Shown here in pieces: positions 48,101 through 57,100 of a stretch of 64,000 nt of DNA; positions within the stretch are counted from its first letter, which is position 1; each line of letters opens with the position of its first letter. This DNA is from Przewalskia tangutica (lineage: Eukaryota > Streptophyta > Magnoliopsida > Solanales > Solanaceae). A model generated the notes under the pieces. The model made no database searches, had not been told where the DNA came from, and saw only the letters and a list, made by a program, of their open reading frames with translations. The stretch lies in the NCBI GenBank assembly GCA_029844215.1, contig CM056728.1:53545789-53609788 (forward strand). Direction: 5' to 3'. The position numbers were made by a program, and so were the translations under genes.

Positions 48101-51100
48101 ACACAACCCAAGCCAATTCTCGAAGCATCACTATAAACGGTGAAGTCCTTCCATTCCATAGGTAGGGCCAAAATCAGGGAGTAATTTAAGCTTTTGGAAG
48201 CTCTCTTCACACTCATCGGACCACTGAAAAGGCACATCTTTCTGAGTCAACTGAGTTAAATGAGAAGCAATAGACGAGAAGCCCTTAAGGAACCGAATAT
48301 CGATTGCCGAAGTAGGCCTAGCCCATTTCCTGACTGCCTCTATGTTCTTAGGATCTACCATGATACCCTCCTTCGACAACACGTGCCCCTGAAACGCCAT
48401 CAAACTGAGCCAAAACTCACATTTTGAAAACATGACATACAACTCTTTCTCTTTCAAAAACCACTCTCAAATGCCTCGCGTGGTCCTCCTTACTTTTCGA
48501 ATAAACCAGAATGTCATCAATAAAGACGATCACGAACAAATCCAAATAAGGCTTGGATATCCCATTCATCAAATCCATGAAGGCTCCGGGGGCATTAGTA
48601 AACTCGAAAGACATCACTAAGAACTCATAGTGGCTATTTCGAGTCCTGAAGGCCGTCTTGGGAATATTCTCTGCCCTGATCCTCAACTGGTGATCCAGAC
48701 CTCAAATCAATCTTCGAAAATACAGAAGCACCTTGTAGCTAGTCAAACAAAACATCTATGCGAGGTATCAGATACTTGTTTCTGATGGTGACTTTATTCA
48801 GCGGCCTATAATCGATACATATTCACATAATACCGTCCTTCACAAATAAAACTAGAGCACCCAGAGAGACACACCGAGACGAATAAAACCTTTGTCAACA
48901 AATCTCGGTGATAAGCGCCGCACTCGCATCATGGGTAGCAAATCCATGGCATAAATAATAACCCGGGGTTTACCCCGTAATAATATAAATATATAACATA
49001 GCTCATCCGGCTATCATACATAACATAAGCACTACCGGCCTATCATATCATACATAAGCACTACCGGCCTATCACATCATAACATAAGCACTACCGGCTT
49101 ATCATAACATAAGCAAGTTAAGAAATCCCCTAACTTCTTATTAACATTATTAATATATCCTCTCATTTTAGTATCCTAAGGCACTAACATGCCCTTTAAT
49201 AGAAAATCCGGGAATTCAACCCAAGTACCATGTACTTCTAACTTTTTAAGAAATAACTCTTTTTATACAAAAATTCCAAGATACTAATCACCATAGTATA
49301 CGATTTCTTTCAAGACAAGTCACATTTCCTTTTAGAAATATAATAGGCTTCTAAATCAAGTGACTTCATTTCCTTTAAAACCTTAGGCAACCAATGCCTA
49401 AAAATCAATTCACCTTTCTTAGTTTCAAATCCTTTACCCGTACTTGTTTTAATTAGAGTAAACCTTTCTTTGTGAACCTTTCAAGAAAACTAATATAACC
49501 AACTTCCCATAAAGTCATTATATTAGTGTTATCCCTTTGTCAAATACATTTTCCCTAAAACCGAGGGACTTATACTTTTGAAATGAAACAAGTAGCATAT
49601 ACTTTTTAAAACAAGTGAAAGATATCAAATCTTGTACGTCTACCGTACTACATAGGTACAACTACTCATGCTCAAGAGATAGGAAAGTTCCACATAACTC
49701 TTTGGTCAATCCACTTGCTAAGCTCAACTACCGCAAGTAATATTTCAACCTATAATAATCATGATACGTTTGTTAACCTCTAATCTCAAAGTAGAACAAT
49801 CCAAGTTCAAAGTCACTAAATCCTATGGAAAATTGGCAAGATTTCCTTTGTTTCTACTCACTTTGCCACCTTTCTCAAGGCCGAATTTATCATCCAAACA
49901 CCACATTTAAGGCTCAACAATCCAACATTTTTAAAGGGGATTACACCTCCAAACTTGGGTGTGTAAAATTCTGCCCCATTTGGTACAACAATACACTTAA
50001 CAATTCTAAAGTAGTTTTTAGGCTACAACATGCTCATAATATCTTTTCTTAACCAATCCTTCATATCCAAACCACATTTCTTACATGCAAGGACTCTAAG
50101 TGCATTATTCACTACCACAAGTTCTTTCTTCTTAACATGCAACACTAAAAACTAATTATAAAGGAAGAATCATTACCTTAGAGCTTTAGCCAAATTTATT
50201 CCATATAATTTGCTAGCTTCCTTGCCAAGAACACCACCACAACAACACCAACAAGCTAGCCACAAGCTTCCTTCTTGTTCTTAACTTTTCAGATTTTTTC
50301 TAAGGCTAGAATTTCTCTTTGAAATGTAGAGAGAAGGAGGAGCTAATTTAGAGAGAGAGAGGGGTTTGAAAGATGACCAAGTCTTCAAGACTTGGTCAAT
50401 ATAAGACATCTGAAAAATCGGATGGGGACACTTGTCACCCTCCCATGGCCTTTTTAAAAGAGAAATCGGACTCTCCTAAGTTTTTCGCCCAAAAATCCGC
50501 CTCGGCGCGCGGCGCGCCACGCCGCGGCGCCAAATCCTCCGCGGCCTCACGAACTTGCGCGGCCTGCATCTGGCGCGGCCACTGCGGCTCAGCGACCCTC
50601 GATGCCGCGCGGCGCCGCGTCGGCCGCGGCTGCCTTTGCACGAACGCATTTACGTCGTCTGCGACCGAACTTGTAACTCGTAACTTTACTCCGGCGTCCT
50701 ATCGGCGAGCGGTTGGTTGCGTTGGAATCTGGACTCGGCGAACTCATACGGGCCTTTGAAACACCAGGAACTCTCGATATGCGGGTCATAACCCGCTTCC
50801 AAGTTGACTAAAAACCCGTCCGGAACAATCCGTCAACCTATCCTTAGAAAATTTTAAGTCTCACATGCTTTCGTACGCTCTCATACGTAGGGTCAGAACT
50901 ACGGGGTATAACACGTAACAAACATAAATACCAAGTTGACACACAAATATGACTAACCTACACAGTTTGAATAAGCATATATAACATGTATGGTTTAACA
51001 CTTAAGTTACCTCAGAATCATAGAAGTACAACCAACATGTAATCACCTCATCACAATAGTAACTCCAATTCAAGTACAATTATCATGAATACAATGAATG

Positions 51101-54100
51101 AATGAATGAATGGTACCTTTCCATCAACCAGTATACACACTCTATCAGACTTTCCATTTAGAAATGACCCATGCGGGACCCACAAAGTCTATATGCCGCT
51201 CACAACCAGTCGGAAATACCTCGGATCTGGCTAAAGCCCAGACTCATTTGTCGAGCCATATCAATCATCATCATCATCTCAGTATTTTCATACCATCTCA
51301 TAATAGTATCAATGCCTTTCTTTGCCGGTCTCATTGGACCCACAACATTCCATACCACTCCATTTCAATATCAAAATAATCATGAGTGTATGAATGCAAC
51401 AGTAATAAGGCAAGTAGTCATGAAATATGAGATGCAATCAAGTTCAAGAGATGAATATCACATGCCTCAGAATTATCAATATCACATTATTCCAAAAAAT
51501 CAATCTTTCATATCAGAAGACGTATATGATGAGTAATTTCACAAGTAATATCAACAATGGCGACGAGCCCACGTATTGACGACAAACCCACAAAATAGTC
51601 GTCGGAATCAACCATAAGGATGATCCCCAAAATAGTTCAACATCGATACCCACCCAACCGCTCATCACAGCCGGGACCCCCAACACGCCCAACAACCCCT
51701 CATTATTTATATAAGTTACATGCTTCTATCGAAGTCTAAAAGAGTAAAGCGTAGCTACCTCGAAGTAGAACATGAGCCACGAACTATCCTTTAATCAAGA
51801 CCTTGCCCTTGCGAAGTGCCTCCGATCGATCGTAGTCTAATATTATAGATTTACATTAACAAGTATTCTAAATACATGCATAAAGGAATAACCTTTTAGA
51901 GAAACCGACTACCCGACCCCAAGTCGACCCCGAGCCCACAAGGGTAAAATCAGAACTTTAACGTTTTAGAATCAAGATAACGATCTAATAAGTCATATCC
52001 TTAAGTTAATAATAAACTAGTCACATTTGGGCCTTCAATTGCCCTAATTAGATAAAAACCCCAATTTAGGAAGAATCCTAGGTTTTCCCCCAAATTCCAT
52101 GGAATCAAATCAACAAATTGAACATTACAACAAGTCATTCTATCATTACTCAACTTATGTCTACAATATTATAACATAAAGATACAATTTTTATCCCTAA
52201 TTACATGAGTTTAAGCCTCTTATTCTTCGTCATAAACCCTAGGTTTCAAACTACTGTATTAAACCTAGATTTCAATTATAAATCATGAATAAGTAATGAA
52301 ATTGGGTTAGAATCTTACCCCAAAGATGAAACTCAAATAAGAGCCTTCAAAATCCACTCCCCACCGAGCTTAGGTCTCAAAAGGAATATGGAAAAGTGAT
52401 TCGAAATTGGTCTTTTATTTTAGGTGCGTACATTGATTCCAACATGGAATCGACCTGCATGTCGACTCGCCTGCGGAAAAACCGCATGACGGCCCAACTT
52501 AATGTTCCTAAAACTCACAGAAGCAGAAAAGCTCTGCGCCTCTGCGCATAAAATGTCGTAGAAGGGACTTCCCCAACATGCCCATGGCTCGCATTTGCGG
52601 ACTAACTTCCGCAGAAACGGCCAATGGCTTGTTGGTGTGGCACACCAGGAACCAACAACTATAGAAAAACTTACAAACTTCCATCAAATTCTCGAAACTC
52701 ATCCGAGATCTCCGGACACAAACCAAATATGCTCCCCAAATGTAAACGACGCTACAAATTTGCTCACGCACCCGAAATTCTCATACGATTCCACTTTTCT
52801 ACAAATCCACCACAAATCTTCAAATAGCACAATTTAGCAATTAAGGACCCAAAATACATCTGAATGCCTCGGAAAGCGAACCAAAGACTCGACTAAGTCA
52901 CAAATGACGTTTAAGACCTATCGGAAATGACGAAACTCGAAATCGATCCCATATACTCAAAAGTCAACTTTTGGTCAACTAGTTCATTTCAAAAATATTA
53001 AACTTAAGTTTTTTCTTTCAAAACCCTTTCTAACGCACTTCGGGAACTGTGCTACCCATCTCCGCAAGTCTGAAACCCCACATAGAGTCTACGAGAAGGG
53101 TAATTTGGTCAAGTAAAGGTCCTTGGCCAAAAACGACGGACGGGTCGTTACACTCAACCTTAAAAGCTAACTCATGGGGTGAGGATTACCAAATCCATAG
53201 AAGGAGACAATATCTCATTCCCTCAACCAACATGTGATAGTCTAACAATTTTAAATTTTTTATGGCATCCGCTACTTCGATATAATTCTACGAGCATAAC
53301 TATGGCTTTTATCTATCATTGATGTATGAAGATCTCTAAAGTTATTCTCGTGTTTTGAGCAATTGATCAAAAGCGTCTCCGTCTCTCTTTTATCTCATTA
53401 TTTCCTACTTGTTGATATTAATAAATTTAATTAAGCTTAGTTCTTTACCCCTATTCTCTCTTAATTGTGTTAGCTTTATACATTTCTCTCTCCTTTTTTC
53501 TTCGAAATTTTTGGTATAAGATTTTAATGTTTTTTTGGGGTTCATTAGTCGCCTTCCTAGCTTCTATTTTCGTTCTCTTATGCTCTTCAATATTTCTCCA
53601 TCTTTTGTTATTGGTAAGTTTCTATACAACTCTTTTTTCACTTCAGTAAATCTAAGGGTGGCCAGTGGGATGGGATGAAATTTGGGGGGACGGGGGGTTT
53701 CAGGATAGGGGACGAGAAGTGGTCCCGTCCCACATCGCGCTATCTGGGGGACGCAATGGAACGAGACGGGGATTTGGGAGGACTTTTAAAAACTTAAAAA
53801 AAAATAATATATTTAAACACTTAAATAATTGAACAAGATAGTGAAAAAACATCCCAAGGCTAATTGTCTCTTATATTATTTAATAGAAATATGATTTTTT
53901 TTTTGTAATACAATTTCAAAAATTGCAACTTTGTTTCGTACTTCAAAAGTTGCATATCACATAGTAAAATTGACATTAAAAAATTACATATGCAACCATA
54001 CTTTTTCTTATTTTCTGAGAATCTCTGGAGGATCTTCTGTTGTAATTGGATTTGTTGTCAAATTGTTCAACGTCGCTTCCTGCTCCATCGGATAATATTT

Positions 54101-57100
54101 CGTTGTATTTGTAGTCGTCTTCTTCATTGATCTCTGGTTGACCACACCTTCTACGCTCCGCTCTAATCCAATATCTAATTAAAATGGCAATCTTCAAACT
54201 GTCTCCCGCCAATGAGTGTCTGTGCTCTCCTATTTGAAACCTACTAGCAGAAAAAGCGCTTTCAGACGCTGTAGATGACGCTTGAATATTCAACACATCT
54301 TGGACCATCTTTGATAGAGTCGGAAATGTCTTTTCATTCTCCCTCCAGTATTGCAGCAAGTCTTCACATCCTTTTTCATTAGCAATTGATTTGAACGGTA
54401 CAACACCCTGCAAAGCATAAACATCAAACTCGCTAATTTGTGAAGAACTTGAACCACTCTACATTCTATTTCGAAGACCTTGAACACTTGAAGCAGAAAC
54501 CACATATTTTTATAAGGTTGGAGTGAAGTAGAAGATGGTACAGAAGTGCACTTTGCTCTCGGTAATACATACACATAGTTTTGCATTGTGTTTGTATGCT
54601 AGAGATAACATCTTCTTTAGTTGGTTCGTTAGTTGGTTCTTCACTTGGTTCTATTGGAAGTATTTTTAGGCATTCATAAATCATTAATAAGGGCATTACA
54701 ACTATCTACTTTAATAGTAGGATTTAATACAACACCAATAAAAAAATAGTGGGAATAAGTTTTTTTTTTTTTACAAACATTTTTGTAATAACTGGAGCGT
54801 AAGTTTGTTTTTTCATATATTCATTAAATAATAAAAATATTAGAGCTATTAACATAGATGAAATAGTAGGATAATAAATACCAGAAAATTCCTTAGTAGC
54901 TAGAAAAAATTTCTCTAAGAACACAATAAGTTCCAAAATTGTGTCCCAAGCATATCCGAAGGATTTTGATTATGGGCGTTAAATAATAAAGTTATAAGTC
55001 TTCTATACTCGTGAGCAACAACTAATTGTTCATACAAAGAATTCCACCTAGTTGCAACTTCTTCTGGAATTTTGCTATAAAGTAATTCACAATCATGACA
55101 TATTTTTTAAAACTCTTTGCGTCTTTGTATTTTATTATCTTTAAAAATATAGTTGATAGCAAATTGTACTTTATCAAGGATGTTTTTAAAAAGTTTTAGG
55201 TCATCCTTTACAACTAAGTTATAAATATGACATGCACATCTAACATGAACAATATTGGAAAATATGGAGTACATCGAGTTTTCAAAATGTTTACAACATA
55301 ATCATTAGCTGAAGCATTATCTAATGTAATAGTCATAATTTTATAAGTAATTCCATAATATTCACTATTTTCATGAATATTTCTTGAAATAAAAATTCTA
55401 GTGTGCCTTTCATCAATATATCTATATGCTAATATACGTTTTTTCATAGACCAATTGTGATCTATCCAATGACATGTAACATTTAAATAATAATTACCAT
55501 TAGTACTACGGCCTATGTTAGAAGTGATAGTCACTTTGCCATTAAAATGATACAATGCATAACGTAAATATTGTTGGTATTCATGCGCAAATTTAAAAAT
55601 ATTTCTTCTAATAGTTGATCTAGAAAAACTGTTAAAAGCAGGATTATATGTTTCTGGAATGTAATGAATAAACCATGAGAGGAAGAAAATGAAAAAGGAA
55701 AACCCGTCACAACAACTAATTTTGCTAAACTTTCTCGATCTTTGTGTTTATCATATTTCGGACCTATAACTCCCCCCGTCATCGGGTTAATTCGACCTTG
55801 TACTTGGCCGGGGACATTGTGAACCTTGTCCCGACTTAGAAGACATTTGCACACCCGCTTTTTCAGTCAAGTATTGGTTATACCTTGCTTTGTGATCCTT
55901 TCCACATGTATCATTAAATCTCCTGTCCCACCTTGACCCTTTCCAGTTTTAAATTTATAAACTTCGCTACAAATTTTACAAATAGCTAGTTGATTAGGAT
56001 GTCCCTTTCAAAAAAATCCCATGCAAGTGATTTTAATTTTTGTTCTTTTTTCCCTCTTCTCATACTAGGGGAATAGGAGGGATTCCAGTTTCAGTTTTAG
56101 CTTAAGACTCAGTCTGAGCCTGAGGTGGAGTTGCACTAGTGGGTGTGTCTAAATTATTTCTAATTCATTTTCTAAATCATAGTCTGTTTTAGATGCAAAG
56201 TACACCTCATGATCTAATGGTATATTAATATTAACATTAAAAAGTTCAGTTTAATCTAAATGAGTGAAATTATCATAATTAGGATTACTAGAAGATGCAC
56301 CCTTACCCATGTTACCCCTACTACCTCTACTAGAAAAACGTCAACCTCGTTCCATTATAATTATGCAAATAAATAATTAAAGTTAAGAAAATTAAGTACG
56401 ATAATTAAAATTAAATAATAATAATTTAAATAAAAGAAGGAACGAGTGTACCAAACGCCAACGTGTAATCGAGGTTGAAAATTGAAGCTTTGCTCGATGA
56501 TCCTCAAGCTAGTTGCCAACATCACTCCCAATTTTTGAACTTTGATAGAAATTACCAAATAAAATATAATATTTAGTGTGCAATTTAGACTTGTAGAGAG
56601 AGATTAGAGAGATGGTAGGAAGATTTGTGAGAAAAATGCGGAGGAAAATGAGGTATTTATAGTTGACAAATAGAGTTAATGTGTAAATATACTAACTTAG
56701 GGGTTAAATAAATATTAAGGGGTAGGGGGTTTATGGGTTGGTGCGGGGCCAAAATGACCGTTTCTAGCCGTTGCCAACGCCTAAAATTGAAAATGGTCGT
56801 TTGTGCAACGACTAGATTGTGCAGGCAGGACGGGTCGTGGGTGGGACCAGCCCTAGTCCCGTCCCGATTTCGAACCCGATTACCGACAATCCCCATCCCG
56901 TAATTTACCCGGTGGGACCGGGCCGGGCCGGGATCAGTACGTCCCAGCCCACTGGGCAACCTTAAGTAAATCTTTTTGTGTCCTTATTCTACCACCACAA
57001 TTCTTGTGCTCAAAGCCCTAGACCTAAAGTTCACTTGTTACCTTCTTAATGTAACATGTCATTGTCTTGCACGACTATTTCTGTTAGCTTCTAAGTCTCA

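Larger units (their letters stand above)
46012..48912 (-). pseudogene. Ty3/gypsy chromovirus Pol (RT, RNase H, integrase, chromodomain)
   Basis: Read from right to left the minus strand gives RT, RNase H, integrase with its zinc-binding head, and a chromodomain, the order of plant chromoviruses (Tekay/Del-like by the VSPMKGVMRFGK...HLVFHVSLLKKY block). Many stops and frameshifts interrupt it. Gag and protease are missing, replaced by an LTR fragment at 48914-50913. The 3' side before the LTR reads GAGGACAAATGTTTG on the element strand, the usual sequence before a chromovirus PPT. The whole sits in intron 5 opposite to the gene. Confidence 0.9.

Noticed and set aside
50373..50759. 128-codon plus frame rich in Arg, Ala and Cys
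   Set aside because: It is produced by the GC-rich patch in a long LTR; no start context, no domain, and it is not kept in the homologous LTRs.
54480..54720. Open frames within the first hAT suggesting separate small proteins
   Set aside because: They are parts of the broken transposase gene in different frames, between its catalytic and dimerisation regions.
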